A stretch of 64,000 nt of DNA from Methanocorpusculum sp. (GTDB taxonomy: Archaea > Halobacteriota > Methanomicrobia > Methanomicrobiales > Methanocorpusculaceae): assembly GCA_017399555.1 (NCBI GenBank), contig JAFQBW010000045.1, forward strand, positions 1 through 64,000. The letters run 5' to 3'. How positions within the stretch are numbered: the stretch's first letter is position 1; each line of letters begins with the position of its first letter. The translations under genes and the position numbers were made by a program. The notes below the pieces were generated by a model. The model was not told the DNA's origin. It did not search any database and worked only from the letters and a program-made list of their open reading frames with translations. Shown here piece by piece: positions 53,142 through 62,361 of this stretch.

Positions 53142-54422
53142 TCAGCATGCCTCCTCAAATGCAAGTGCAGCGTTTAATACTGCTTCTTCGTCGTACATTC
53201 TTCCCATGAGCTGTAAGCCGACCGGCATGTTGTGTGCAGTTCCGCACGGGACAGAGATTGCCGGAATGCCTGCGATGTTGGCAGGTACTGTTAATATATC
53301 TGCCTGGTACATCTGGAGGGGGTCTTTGGTTAACTCGCCGAGTTTCGGTGCGACGTTCGGCATGGTCGGACCTGCAAGTAAGTCACATTCGGTTAATGCT
53401 TTGGCGAAGTCTCTTGCAATCTGCTGTCTTGCGTAGCGTGCTTTGACGTAGTACTTTCCGTAGTATCCGGCAGAGAGTGCGAAGGTTCCAAGGATGATTC
53501 TTCTGCGGACTTCGTCGCCGAATCCTGCGGTTCTGACTTTGGTGTAGGCGTCGTGCCACGGCATGTTGGTCTCCGGGGCGATTTCTCCGTATCTGACGCC
53601 GTCGAAGCGGTCGAGGTTGGAGGATGCTTCACAGGTACAGGTGACATAGTATGCGGCAAGTGCGTACTTCATGGACGGAAGCGAGACGTCAACGGTCTTT
53701 GCGCCAAGCTCTTCGAGTTTTGCGATGGCGTTTCTGACGGTCTCTGCAACTGCTTCGTCAACACCTTCGCCGAAGTATTCCTGCGGGATACCGATGGTTT
53801 TGCCGGCGATATCTGCTTTGAGTCCGGCAAAGTCATACGGTTTGTTGACAGAGGTGGAGTCGCGGATGTCATGGCCTGCAATGACGCTGAAGAGTTTTGC
53901 GGTGTCGGTGACGTTGTTTGCCATCGGGCCGATCTGTTCGAAGGAGTTTGCGTAGGCGATTAATCCGAAGCGGCTGACTCTTCCATAGGATGGTTTTAAT
54001 CCGACGATTCCGCACCATGCAGCAGGGCATCTGATAGAGCCTCCGGTGTCAGAGCCAAGGGCCATTGGAACAAGGCCGCCGGCAACTGATGCGGCAGATC
54101 CTCCGGAGGATCCTCCGGTAACACGGGTGGTGTCTCTCGGGTTTAAGGCAGGGCCGAATGCGCTGTTTTCTGTGGTGGAACCCATTCCGAATTCGTCCAT
54201 GTTGGTCTTTCCGGCGATGACGGCTCCTGCCTGTTTGAGGAGGGTTACGGCGTGTGCATCGTACGGCGGGATGTAGCCTTTGAGGATTTTGGATGCACAG
54301 GTGGTTTCGATGTCTTTGGTGGAGATGTTGTCTTTGACGGCGACACGGATTCCTTTTAAGATTCCGTCACCTTCTCCGGCGATTTCTGCTTCGCTTAAGA
54401 ATGCGTTGTATTTGTCTGCCAT
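53142..54422 (-). CDS. gatA: Asp/Glu-tRNA amidotransferase subunit A
   Basis: The 426-residue amidase subunit frees ammonia from glutamine or asparagine. The Ser-cisSer-Lys triad is visible: VAVKDNIS (Lys), VTGGSSGGSAASVAGG (Ser) and SDTGGSIRCPA (nucleophile Ser). It starts at the base before the gatC stop, in strict order gatC-gatA-gatB. The chain is slightly short (usual 440-490), with a compressed N-terminus. Confidence 0.95.
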   Translation of the reverse strand: MADKYNAFLSEAEIAGEGDGILKGIRVAVKDNISTKDIETTCASKILKGYIPPYDAHAVTLLKQAGAVIAGKTNMDEFGMGSTTENSAFGPALNPRDTTRVTGGSSGGSAASVAGGLVPMALGSDTGGSIRCPAAWCGIVGLKPSYGRVSRFGLIAYANSFEQIGPMANNVTDTAKLFSVIAGHDIRDSTSVNKPYDFAGLKADIAGKTIGIPQEYFGEGVDEAVAETVRNAIAKLEELGAKTVDVSLPSMKYALAAYYVTCTCEASSNLDRFDGVRYGEIAPETNMPWHDAYTKVRTAGFGDEVRRRIILGTFALSAGYYGKYYVKARYARQQIARDFAKALTECDLLAGPTMPNVAPKLGELTKDPLQMYQADILTVPANIAGIPAISVPCGTAHNMPVGLQLMGRMYDEEAVLNAALAFEEAC

Positions 54423-54692
54423 TTAGACCACCTTCGGGGCGCGGATGTATCCCTCTTCAGGGTTGTGGGAGTTCTTTAAGGCATCCTCCTGGGATAAGGA
54501 TTCGGTGACCTCGTCCTCGCGGAAGACATTGAAGAGTTTTCTTTCTAAGGAGCCTTCAATCTCTAAGGTATCTAAAATGTCGAAGTATTCGAGGATTGCG
54601 TTGAATGAGCCGGTGAATGCAGTAAGCTCTCCCTGCGGGACGCTTAAGTCTGCCAGTCCGGCAATCTGGATTACATCTTCTTCAGTTATCAT
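54423..54692 (-). CDS. gatC: Asp/Glu-tRNA amidotransferase subunit C
   Basis: The 89-residue subunit wraps round GatA and GatB and stabilises them. It matches GatC by VIQIAGLADLSVP at the start, FNAILEYFDILDTLEI in the middle and PEEGYIRAPKVV at the end. It leads the operon. The promoter carries a palindromic TATA at 54756-54772. Confidence 0.9.
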   Translation of the reverse strand: MITEEDVIQIAGLADLSVPQGELTAFTGSFNAILEYFDILDTLEIEGSLERKLFNVFREDEVTESLSQEDALKNSHNPEEGYIRAPKVV

Positions 54693-54755
54693 AGGCCTGA
54701 TGTGAAGTTATGGTGTACACGTTTAATTCTTCCGCGTGATAAACCTGACGACAGA

Positions 54756-54772
54756 TATACTATAATAGTATA
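54756..54772 (-). promoter_or_regulatory. Palindromic TATA element upstream of gatC
   Basis: TATACTAT-A-ATAGTATA is a perfect 8-1-8 palindrome 64 bases before the gatC ATG. It would act as the TATA box, with a leader of about 40 bases. The symmetry also suits a repressor site. Confidence 0.5.
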
Positions 54773-54844
54773 GAAAATAGAGCGGGAGATAGTATGAAGA
54801 AGCCGGTGTCACGCAGACGCGGGACAAAAAAAGCAGAGAGAGCC

Positions 54845-56605
54845 TTATACTCTCTCGCGAATCTCTGCGGTAATCTTCTCGACGAACTCTTCTGCCGTCA
54901 TCGAGACAGTCTTACTGTCACGGGTTCTGACAGAAACCGTTCCCGTCTCGACCTCTTTCTCTCCGATGATAATCATATACGGAACACGCTCCGTGTACTG
55001 AGCCTGACGAATCATGTATCCAATCTTCTCATTTCTATTGTCAAGCTCGACACGAATCTTTGCGTCCTTTAACATCTGGTAAACCTTCTCGGCATACTCT
55101 GCACTCTTCTGGGAAACCTGCAGAACCTTTGCCTGCATCGGTGCAAGCCAGACCGGGAATCTTCCGGCGAAGTGCTCGGTTAAGATACCGATAAAACGCT
55201 CGATAGAACCGAAGCAGACGCGGTGAATCATAATCGGTCTCGGTCTCTCATCGTTCTCATCGACATAGGTTAAGTCGAAGTTAATCGGCATCTGGAAGTC
55301 GAGCTGGATAGTACCGCACTGCCAGGTTCTGCCCAGACAGTCGCGTAAGTGGAAGTCAATCTTCGGACCGTAGAATGCGCCGTCGCCCTCGTTAATCGTG
55401 TACGGAAGGTTCAGGCTCTCTAAAGCGTTCTTGAGACCGTTGGTTGCTGCCTCCCAGTCCTCGTCGGAACCCATGCTGTCCTCCGGACGGGTGGAAAGCT
55501 CCAGGAAGTACTCGAAGCCGAACTTGGAGTACACCGTATCGATGAGGTTGACAACCCGGGCAATCTCCTCTGCAATCTGGTCGCGGCGCATGAAGATGTG
55601 GGCATCATCCTGCGTGAAGGATCTGACACGGAACAGACCGTGCAGGGTTCCCTTCAGCTCGTGGCGGTGAACAGTTCCCAGTTCTGCAAGGCGCATTGGA
55701 AGCTCTCTGTAGCTGTGCGGCTCGTTTGCGTAGGTTAAAACACTGCCCGGACAGTTCATCGGCTTGATACAGAAGTCCTCATCGTCGATGACGGTCGTAT
55801 ACATATTGTCCTTATAGTGATCCCAGTGACCGCTGGTCTCCCAAAGGGAACGGTTCATGATAAGCGGGGTTACAATCTCCTGATAGCCGTTTTCGCGGTG
55901 GAGATCGCGCCAGTAGTCAAGCAGAGAGTTTCTGACAATCATACCGTTTGGAAGGAAGAACGGGAAGCCTGGTGCTACATCCTCGAACATGAAAAGCTTC
56001 ATGTCCTTTCCAATCTTTCTGTGGTCGCGGCGCTCTGCTTCCTCCTGCAGTTTTAAGAACTCCTCAAGCTCCTTTGCGGACGGGAAAGCGGTTCCGTTAA
56101 TTCTCGTCAGCATCTTGTTCTTGCTGTCGTTCTTCCAGTATGCACCGGAAAGTCCGGTCAGCTTGAATGCCTTTAAGGACTGGGTGGAGGTTAAGTGCGG
56201 ACCAAGGCACATATCCACGTAGTCGCCCTGCTCGAAGAAGCTAAGCGGAGCATCTTCTGCTAAATCGCCGATGTGTTCCACCTTGTACGGCTCGGCACGC
56301 TCTTCCATGAATTTGAGCGCCTCCTCTCTTGGAAGGATAAACGGTTTGATTGGGAGATTTGCCTTGACGATTTTGCGCATCTCAGTTTCAATTGCCGGAA
56401 GGTCGGTGTCAGAGAGTTTTACATCACCTAAATCAACATCATAGTAGAAGCCTTTCTCAGTAGCCGGACCGTATGCGAATGCTGCATGGGGATAGAGATG
56501 TTTTACGGCCTGGGCTAAGATATGGGCTGCAGTGTGGCGAATGACGTTGAGTTCTTCCTCTTTTGGACACTCGCCCGTTGTTCCGTCGCTGTATATGACT
56601 TTCAT
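54845..56605 (-). CDS. thrS: Threonyl-tRNA synthetase, bacterial type without TGS domain
   Basis: The 586-residue enzyme has the bacterial layout: an N2 editing domain with HTAAH (24-28) and CLGPH (133-137), the class II core (NGMIVRNSLLDYWRDLH, MNCPGSVLTY, motif 2 RLAELGTVHRHELKG) with zinc-binding Cys/His/His, and an anticodon domain. The N1 TGS domain is missing. Many archaea instead use an editing domain related to D-aminoacyl-tRNA deacylase. Transfer from bacteria is likely. Codon use looks ordinary for the region. The promoter TATA (AATATATAAG on the minus strand, about 56662-56673) is clear. Confidence 0.93.
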   Translation of the reverse strand: MKVIYSDGTTGECPKEEELNVIRHTAAHILAQAVKHLYPHAAFAYGPATEKGFYYDVDLGDVKLSDTDLPAIETEMRKIVKANLPIKPFILPREEALKFMEERAEPYKVEHIGDLAEDAPLSFFEQGDYVDMCLGPHLTSTQSLKAFKLTGLSGAYWKNDSKNKMLTRINGTAFPSAKELEEFLKLQEEAERRDHRKIGKDMKLFMFEDVAPGFPFFLPNGMIVRNSLLDYWRDLHRENGYQEIVTPLIMNRSLWETSGHWDHYKDNMYTTVIDDEDFCIKPMNCPGSVLTYANEPHSYRELPMRLAELGTVHRHELKGTLHGLFRVRSFTQDDAHIFMRRDQIAEEIARVVNLIDTVYSKFGFEYFLELSTRPEDSMGSDEDWEAATNGLKNALESLNLPYTINEGDGAFYGPKIDFHLRDCLGRTWQCGTIQLDFQMPINFDLTYVDENDERPRPIMIHRVCFGSIERFIGILTEHFAGRFPVWLAPMQAKVLQVSQKSAEYAEKVYQMLKDAKIRVELDNRNEKIGYMIRQAQYTERVPYMIIIGEKEVETGTVSVRTRDSKTVSMTAEEFVEKITAEIRERV

Positions 56606-56725
56606 GTGTGATTTTTCTCCTTCAGGTAGCTTAAAGCCGAGACGGCAAGCGTAAGAGATTCTTATATATTTGTGATTGATAAAGGATATTCATTTCGTTT
56701 GAAGAAGCAAAAAAAAAGAAGAAGC

Positions 56726-57262
56726 TCAGGACCGGAAGAATCCGATGCCCTTTTCCATATCCTTGACATTGGAGAATGTCTTGATATCAGAGCCGCTGAT
56801 GATAAACGTCAGGGTTGGAATAGTACAGCCGAAACTGTGAGGGCGAATCCAGTAGGAATTGTCCTGATTGTCCAGTGCGGCATTGCGTACCGAAAGAACC
56901 GCATATTCACTGTTGACATAGGAGAAGGTGACACTCTGCGTGGATTCATATCCGTATTCCGGATACTGCAGAACACCTAAAATCCGTTTCTTTAAGTCCT
57001 GCTTTCCAAAGAGGTACACCAGGAAGGAAAGCCACGGCTCTATCTGATAGCGGACAACAATATCCGCATCCATGTTCTTCATGGTGTACTCGACAGAACT
57101 TACATAGAGGTAGCCGTAGCGGTTTTCCCCATTGGCAAGAACGGTCGGTGAAGAGACGGAAGTGTTCTCTTCCGATAAAAACGGCAGGGCCGCCGCTGCC
57201 GAAAGCGGCAGAGCCGTTACCATCAGCGCCACAAAGATACAGAGGAGTGAGTAAAACCTCAT
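56726..57262 (-). CDS. Secreted or membrane-anchored hypothetical protein
   Basis: ATG at 57262 gives 178 residues beginning MRFYSLLCIFVALMVTALPLSAAAALPFLS, an evident signal peptide. The rest is beta-rich with Tyr/Val patterns (YGYLYVSSVEYTMKNMDADIVVRYQIEPW) and a conserved-looking GCTIPTLTF. There is no C-terminal anchor. I do not recognise a family. It lies on the same strand as the ade gene, 39 bases beyond its end. Confidence 0.6.
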   Translation of the reverse strand: MRFYSLLCIFVALMVTALPLSAAAALPFLSEENTSVSSPTVLANGENRYGYLYVSSVEYTMKNMDADIVVRYQIEPWLSFLVYLFGKQDLKKRILGVLQYPEYGYESTQSVTFSYVNSEYAVLSVRNAALDNQDNSYWIRPHSFGCTIPTLTFIISGSDIKTFSNVKDMEKGIGFFRS

Positions 57263-57301
57263 GTCTAATCTACTATTTGTCACACGGGCAGATATAGTTT
57301 C

Positions 57302-58900
57302 TCAACACCGGATGTCCACATCACAGAATGCATCCCCGTCAAAGAGTCCGCGGGGAGTAATTTTCAGATGCGGCACAACAGTCAGAGCCATAAAGGAAAG
57401 TGACATGAACGCTTTCTCATCCGCTCCGGTATTGGCAAGTGCGGCATGCAGAACTTCCATCTCCGAACAGACTTCTTCGTAGGGCTTCTGCGTCATCAGA
57501 CCGCCTGCCGGAAGCGGAAGCACCGTTGTTTTTCCGTCAGCAACAACCGCCATACCGCCTCCGGCATCAGCGACCGCTTTTACTGCTTCCAGAATCTCCG
57601 CATCAGTCGCCCCGGCCGCAATTATGTTGTGGGCATCGTGAGACACAGACGTTGCAAGAGCTCCGCGTTCAATGTTCAGTCCTTTAATCAGTCCGAGACC
57701 GAATCCCTCTCCGCGGTACCGGTCAATGCAGAGAATCTTCTGGAGTCCCGGAGTATCCGCATCCATCTCCCGGCACTCGGTTATAATCTCGCCGGGAATT
57801 GTCTCGATTACCTTCAGCTTTCCATCCGGCAGACGCAGTTCCTCTGCAGACGGAATCCGGCAGACAAACGGCGGGAAAGACATTTCCGGCGTCTCCGGTG
57901 TTTCCTTGCGGCGGACGGAGAGGCCGTTTTTATAGACACGGGCAACTCTGAAATCTTCACCTTCTTCAAGGATACAGAAGTCCGCAGCCCTGCCCGGTGC
58001 TATAATTCCGCGGTCGTGTAAGGAGTAGTACTCGGCTGCTGAAAGCGTTGCAAGACGCAGAGCAAGTTCCAGCGGCATTCCTGCAGCACAGGCTTTTCTG
58101 ATGCAGTTGTCAATAGAACCCTCGCGGGCAATACTGTCAACATGGCGGTCGTCGGTTGCAAAACAGCAGCGGGATGCAGTCTGCGGAGTAACAACGGAAG
58201 AAAGCGCTTCGACATTCTTGGCGGCGTCTCCTTCCCGCAGGAAGATGTACTGTCCAAGAAGCAGTTTCTCTTCGGCCTCTTCTGCAGTCGTGCACTCATG
58301 GTCGCTTGCAATTCCGCGGGAGACATACTCGCAGAGCGATTCGCCGGAAAGTCCCGGAGCATGGCCGTCAATCCTGCGGAAAAGTGCAAGCTTTGCCGCG
58401 ACTTCTGCGTCGCCGAAAAGAACGCCCGGAACGTTCATCATCTCGCCAAGACCTAAAACCCGCGGATGATTCTGATAGCGGGCAAGATCCTCAGCAGACA
58501 CCACAGCGCCGCCGACATCTGCCGGCGTTGCCGGAACACAGGACGGAACCATGAAGAAGATATCCGCCGGAGAATGGACGGCATCTGCAATCATGAAATC
58601 AATTCCGGCGCATCCGGCAACATTGGCAATCTCATGCGGGTCGGCAACAACCGTTGTTACCCCGTGCGTCAGAACCAGTCTGCCAAACTCTGCAGGCGTT
58701 AAAAGTGAACTTTCGATGTGGACGTGCGCATCAATCAGCCCCGGAACAACACGTGCTCCGGAAAGATCGGTGACTAAATCCCCGGAAAGCGAACCGGGTT
58801 TTCCAACAGCCTTGATTTTTCCTTTGTCAACAGAGAAAGAAGAGGGTATCCAGGTACCGGATACCGGGTTGTAGAGAAGAGCATTATCAAATATTCTCAT
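57302..58900 (-). CDS. ade: Adenine deaminase
   Basis: The 532-residue amidohydrolase converts adenine to hypoxanthine for purine salvage. GLIDAHVHIESSLLTP holds the metal-binding histidines; HGVTTVVADPHEIANV, SDHECTTAEEAEEKL and CCFATDDRHVDSI are family marks. SVSHDAHNIIAAG is in the C-terminal part. Length and order are as in bacterial AdeC. The ATG overlaps the upstream stop (ATGA). Confidence 0.9.
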   Translation of the reverse strand: MRIFDNALLYNPVSGTWIPSSFSVDKGKIKAVGKPGSLSGDLVTDLSGARVVPGLIDAHVHIESSLLTPAEFGRLVLTHGVTTVVADPHEIANVAGCAGIDFMIADAVHSPADIFFMVPSCVPATPADVGGAVVSAEDLARYQNHPRVLGLGEMMNVPGVLFGDAEVAAKLALFRRIDGHAPGLSGESLCEYVSRGIASDHECTTAEEAEEKLLLGQYIFLREGDAAKNVEALSSVVTPQTASRCCFATDDRHVDSIAREGSIDNCIRKACAAGMPLELALRLATLSAAEYYSLHDRGIIAPGRAADFCILEEGEDFRVARVYKNGLSVRRKETPETPEMSFPPFVCRIPSAEELRLPDGKLKVIETIPGEIITECREMDADTPGLQKILCIDRYRGEGFGLGLIKGLNIERGALATSVSHDAHNIIAAGATDAEILEAVKAVADAGGGMAVVADGKTTVLPLPAGGLMTQKPYEEVCSEMEVLHAALANTGADEKAFMSLSFMALTVVPHLKITPRGLFDGDAFCDVDIRC

Positions 58901-59313
58901 GCTATCTGGATAGTGCGGATGAATCCGGCAAGACGCTTCGGATTCTCGGCATATGTTGAGATGTAGATAAATATCTTGTACTCGCCGGCGTCCAGCTCAA
59001 CCGGACACTCCGACAAGGTGTTTCCGTTCGTCAGTGTTTCCACAAACGAGAAAGTACTGCCAATCTGGGTGGACGATATCAGATTATCCTGACGGAAGAT
59101 ATTGTACTGCACCCACACCTTCTGCGGTTCATCTCCGCTGTAGGAGATGGTGGTTTTCAAAACACCGTCATCATACACCGGCGTATCCGCATCAACTCCC
59201 GCCCCTCCGGAGAAGAGCAGGAGGATTATGATTAATCCGGCAAGGAGAACGACAAGTCCTCCAATCAGGACAGAACGCGGGTTTACCGGGTCCCGGTCAA
59301 GAAAATCCTTCAT
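58897..59313 (-). CDS. Single-span membrane protein, extracytoplasmic beta domain
   Basis: The 138-residue protein has a short charged head (MKDFLDRDPVNPRSV), one strongly hydrophobic helix (residues 15-36, LIGGLVVLLAGLIIILLLFSGG) and an outside domain of beta strands (KVWVQYNIFRQDNLISSTQIG, ECPVELDAGEYKIFIYIST). Family unknown. It sits between ade and a 58-residue gene in the same run, with ATGA coupling to ade. Confidence 0.65.
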   Translation of the reverse strand: MKDFLDRDPVNPRSVLIGGLVVLLAGLIIILLLFSGGAGVDADTPVYDDGVLKTTISYSGDEPQKVWVQYNIFRQDNLISSTQIGSTFSFVETLTNGNTLSECPVELDAGEYKIFIYISTYAENPKRLAGFIRTIQIA

Positions 59314-59315
59314 GA

Positions 59316-59492
59316 TTACTCGACACGCTCGACGGTTACTCTGACTTTGTCGCCGCTTTTTAAGCCGTGACCTTTCGGCACATCAACATTGAACCAGAGG
59401 TTTCCCTGCTGAGACATGAGACAGTCTTTTTCTCCTTCGATATCTGCGACGAATTCAAGTTCTGCCACAATCTCTGCGATTTTATCAGCCAT
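59316..59492 (-). CDS. Small beta-rich protein, 58 aa
   Basis: The frame from ATG 59492 reads MADKIAEIVAELEFVADIEG and ends VERVE at TAA 59316-59318. It shows regular beta-strand alternation (LWFNVDVPKG, KVRVTVERVE), one Cys and no membrane segment. It precedes the single-span membrane protein by two bases. Length and coupling support a real gene. No family recognised; a small OB-like fold is a guess. Confidence 0.6.
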   Translation of the reverse strand: MADKIAEIVAELEFVADIEGEKDCLMSQQGNLWFNVDVPKGHGLKSGDKVRVTVERVE

Positions 59493-59606
59493 GAGTAAAT
59501 ATAGGGCAACGGTTAGATATTAAGGTTTGGGAATGCCTGGCAGAAGCTGGAAAAACCTTCTGAGAAAAGTACGGTAAAAAAGAATTGTGAGTGAATTCGG
59601 GATGGA

Positions 59607-60365
59607 TCACGGTCTCAGACCGCTTCCGCCCTGGACGGTGAAAGTTTCACCGCTGATGTAGGATGCATCCTCGGACTGCAGGAAGACACAGATTCTGCCG
59701 ATATCGTTTTCTGCATCGCCGAATCTTCCAAGCGGAATGCCCTTAATCGTTGCTTCGTAGAGCTGCGGATACTCCTGTCTCCAGGCATCAAGCTGCTCGG
59801 TGTAAACCAGCGGACAGACAACATTGATGTTGATTCCGTCCGGTCCCCACTCGGTTGCGGCAACGCGCGAGAGTCCGCGGATACCTTCCTTTGCGGCTGC
59901 ATACGAGGACTGTCCCGGCTTTCCGAAGAGACCGGCACCGGATGCGAAGTTGATGACGCTTCCCTTGGATTCTTTCAGGTACGGGTAGCACTCTCTCATG
60001 TAGAAGAATGCTGCATACAGACCGGAGTTGACGGCTAAGTCGAAGTCCTCTTTGGTGTGGTCCTTTAACAGAACACCGGACTTGGAGACCTGTGCGTTGT
60101 TGACCAGAACATCAATCTTGCCGAACTTTTCGACCGTCTGTCTGACTGCCTCTTTGACCTGCTCTTCAGAGCCGCCGTCTGCGGCAACCGGAAGAACGGT
60201 GACGCCGTATGCCTCAAGCTTCTGCTTAGCGCTCTCCAGGCGTTCAATGGTGCGTCCGGTAATCACTAAGTTTGCGCCTTCTTTGGCAAATGCGGTTGCA
60301 ATTCCAAAGCCGATTCCCTTTCCGCCGCCGGTAACAATGGCGACTTTATTGTCCATCTTTCCCAT
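59607..60365 (-). CDS. Short-chain dehydrogenase/reductase
   Basis: ATG at 60365 (MGKMDNKVAIVTGGG) gives 252 residues; MDNK at 60356 is also possible. The SDR marks are TGGGKGIGFG, NNAQVSKSG, the catalytic Ser/Tyr/Lys in NFASGAG and SYAAAKEG, and NVVCPLVYTEQLD. It resembles FabG-type oxidoreductases using NADP. The substrate is not readable. It stands alone, converging with nothing and followed by a short gap. Confidence 0.85.
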   Translation of the reverse strand: MGKMDNKVAIVTGGGKGIGFGIATAFAKEGANLVITGRTIERLESAKQKLEAYGVTVLPVAADGGSEEQVKEAVRQTVEKFGKIDVLVNNAQVSKSGVLLKDHTKEDFDLAVNSGLYAAFFYMRECYPYLKESKGSVINFASGAGLFGKPGQSSYAAAKEGIRGLSRVAATEWGPDGININVVCPLVYTEQLDAWRQEYPQLYEATIKGIPLGRFGDAENDIGRICVFLQSEDASYISGETFTVQGGSGLRP

Positions 60366-60545
60366 ACAGAAACATTTTCCTTCGTGATATAAAAAGGGTC
60401 CGGAAAAATTCCACCAATCCAGGCAGGATTTACAAAAACACAGAGTTTCGAAAGAAATGACCGGATTTTCATGCGCGGCAGAAGAGAGATAACTGCGCAG
60501 AACCAATTTACTAAAAAATTTTACCGGAATTGAACAAAAAGGAAG

Positions 60546-60618
60546 TGCCTTCAGCCGGAATTGAACCGGCGACATACAGATCTTCAGTCTGTCGCTCTCC
60601 CTACTGAGCTATAAAGGC
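60546..60618 (-). tRNA. tRNA-Phe (GAA)
   Basis: On the minus strand acceptor GCCTTTA pairs with TGAAGGC (one G-T). The loop CTGAAGA on an ACAGA/TCTGT stem gives anticodon GAA. The T-arm GCCGG-TTCAATT-CCGGC is perfect. No CCA encoded. A TATAAATAG element at 60649-60657 (minus strand) lies about 31-39 bases upstream. Confidence 0.95.
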
Positions 60619-60713
60619 GCTTGTGCGATACTAATGTTGTATCTCGTTCTATTTATAATCTTTGAAATTGTGTCCCAAACATCTTATGTGCGAGAAAAAC
60701 CCATGAGTATGTA

Positions 60714-61685
60714 ATGGGCATCTTCAGAAATAAAAAACAAACAGCAAAAAAACAGACACTTCAGGAAAAAATCGTAAATAGAGAAACAAATGTTGTGCAT
60801 TTAACGCACAATGATTTAGATGCCGCCGGTTCTGACGCCATCTGCCGGATGGTATTCGGCGGAGAAATTCTCACCCTCTTCTCCTCCGTAAACCGCTTCG
60901 ACTGGTTCCTCGCGCAGGTTGCCGGATGTAACGGAAAAGGCGACACGCTGATTATCAGCGATCTGGGATATCAGAAAGGAATCGAAGACAAAGCAAAAAA
61001 AGCCCGTGCCGCAGGGTGGAACATCCGCTGGTTCGACCATCACAAATGGACCGATGAGGAAAAAGAGCGCGTCATGCCGTATGTCGAAAGCTTAACCGTT
61101 GACACCTCCCGCTGTGCAACCGGTGTGCTTTGTGCATCCCTCAAACCGGAACACCCGTCTGCAGAAGAAGTTGCCCGTGTTGTCTGCGACTATGATTTAT
61201 GGAAACACGAAGACCCGCGCTCGGCGATTCTCGGAATGGTAACCTCGGGAAGCTCCAACCTCAAACTCATCCGCGACAAACTGACACAGGGAATCATCGT
61301 GGATGCAGAAGTGCAGGAAATCTTCGAAAAAATCGAGCGCGAAAAGAACCGGTGCATCAAAAAATCCCTGAAAGCCGCAAAGGTCTATGACGGAAAATAC
61401 CGGATTGTAATTATGCCTTCCTCAGGCTATCCGAGCGAAACCGCAGCAGAAGTCAGAAAAATCCTCAACACCGATATCGAACTGCTGGTCTTTGACAACG
61501 GCAAATTCTCTCTGCGCAGTGTTCCGGAAATCAGCCACCTCATCGCCCGCGAGTTCCACGGCGGAGGACATCCGAACGCATCCGGCGGAAATCTCGATTA
61601 CGGCTGGAAGGAAAAACTGCTCTACAAACTCTTCCGCAGGGTAAGCAAACAAAAGGCGTTCCTGGAAGCCGCAGAAAAATATTAA
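60714..61685 (+). CDS. DHH-family phosphoesterase
   Basis: The 323-residue protein has a DHH core: LTHNDLDAAGSDAI, LIISDLGY and WFDHHKW, followed by a DHHA1 end with FHGGGHPNASGG. It lacks extra N-terminal domains other than a basic 20-residue head. The compact form resembles oligonucleotide (nanoRNA) and cyclic-dinucleotide phosphodiesterases. It is the third DHH protein of the window, after those at 23371 and 29312. Confidence 0.85.
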   Translation: MGIFRNKKQTAKKQTLQEKIVNRETNVVHLTHNDLDAAGSDAICRMVFGGEILTLFSSVNRFDWFLAQVAGCNGKGDTLIISDLGYQKGIEDKAKKARAAGWNIRWFDHHKWTDEEKERVMPYVESLTVDTSRCATGVLCASLKPEHPSAEEVARVVCDYDLWKHEDPRSAILGMVTSGSSNLKLIRDKLTQGIIVDAEVQEIFEKIEREKNRCIKKSLKAAKVYDGKYRIVIMPSSGYPSETAAEVRKILNTDIELLVFDNGKFSLRSVPEISHLIAREFHGGGHPNASGGNLDYGWKEKLLYKLFRRVSKQKAFLEAAEKY

Positions 61686-61709
61686 CGGGCAGGACCCCCC
61701 GAAAAAAAG

Positions 61710-62306
61710 TTAGTGTTTGCAGGCTTTATTCAGCGGAGAGATAACACTCAGCTTCAGATAAATCTCTGCAATCTCTTCCGGAGACTCGCGGGAATCCTTT
61801 TCCAGCCAGGTCTGGAACACGCGATAGTGGGATGAGTTCACATACTCTTTGAGATAATCCTCCGGCACATCCAGTTTCCGGGCAAGTCCGGCATAGTTAA
61901 TGTGCTGGGCAAAAACCTCCCCCCAGAGCATATCCTTCATCCGCTGCTGGAACTCCGCGTCTCCTTTTTTGCCGAGTAAGGCACGCATCATCACCAGATT
62001 CTCCTCGCAGTAGGCAAACATCCGGATAACGCGCTCTTTTACCGCATCTGTTTTGAACGGAATTCTTCCCGGAGTAAGTGCCGCAAGGAGGTCTTCTTTA
62101 ATCTTCTTCTCGTACGATGCGAGAAGGTCATATTTATCATTATAATGCTGGTAGAACGTACCGCGGGAAACATCCGCTTTTGCGGTGATATCCTTCACAG
62201 TAATAGCATAAAATCCAATCTCCGTTACCAGCTCAAGGAAAGCAGTCTGAATCGCCGATTCGGTTCGGACATAGCGAATATCAGTTTTCTTAGAATTTAC
62301 GGTCAC
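61710..62306 (-). CDS. TetR-family regulator
   Basis: The start is GTG at 62306 (VNSKKTDIRYVRTESAIQ). The 198-residue protein has a TetR helix-turn-helix (AFLELVTEIGFYAITVKDITAKADVSRGTFYQHYNDKYDLL) and a helical ligand domain. TetR repressors are mostly bacterial, so gain by transfer is plausible. The next gene (TRIC) lies just upstream, 56 bases away on the same strand, and may be a target. Confidence 0.85.
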   Translation of the reverse strand: MTVNSKKTDIRYVRTESAIQTAFLELVTEIGFYAITVKDITAKADVSRGTFYQHYNDKYDLLASYEKKIKEDLLAALTPGRIPFKTDAVKERVIRMFAYCEENLVMMRALLGKKGDAEFQQRMKDMLWGEVFAQHINYAGLARKLDVPEDYLKEYVNSSHYRVFQTWLEKDSRESPEEIAEIYLKLSVISPLNKACKH

Positions 62307-62361
62307 GGTCTCTGTAGATATATTAGACAGGATAGATTAAAATGTTTTATGACGGGGTGTC

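Noticed and set aside
60366-60575. N-terminal extension of the SDR protein
   Set aside because: 70 residues before a normal SDR start, Cys/Phe-rich and running toward the tRNA-Phe; not a likely coding region.
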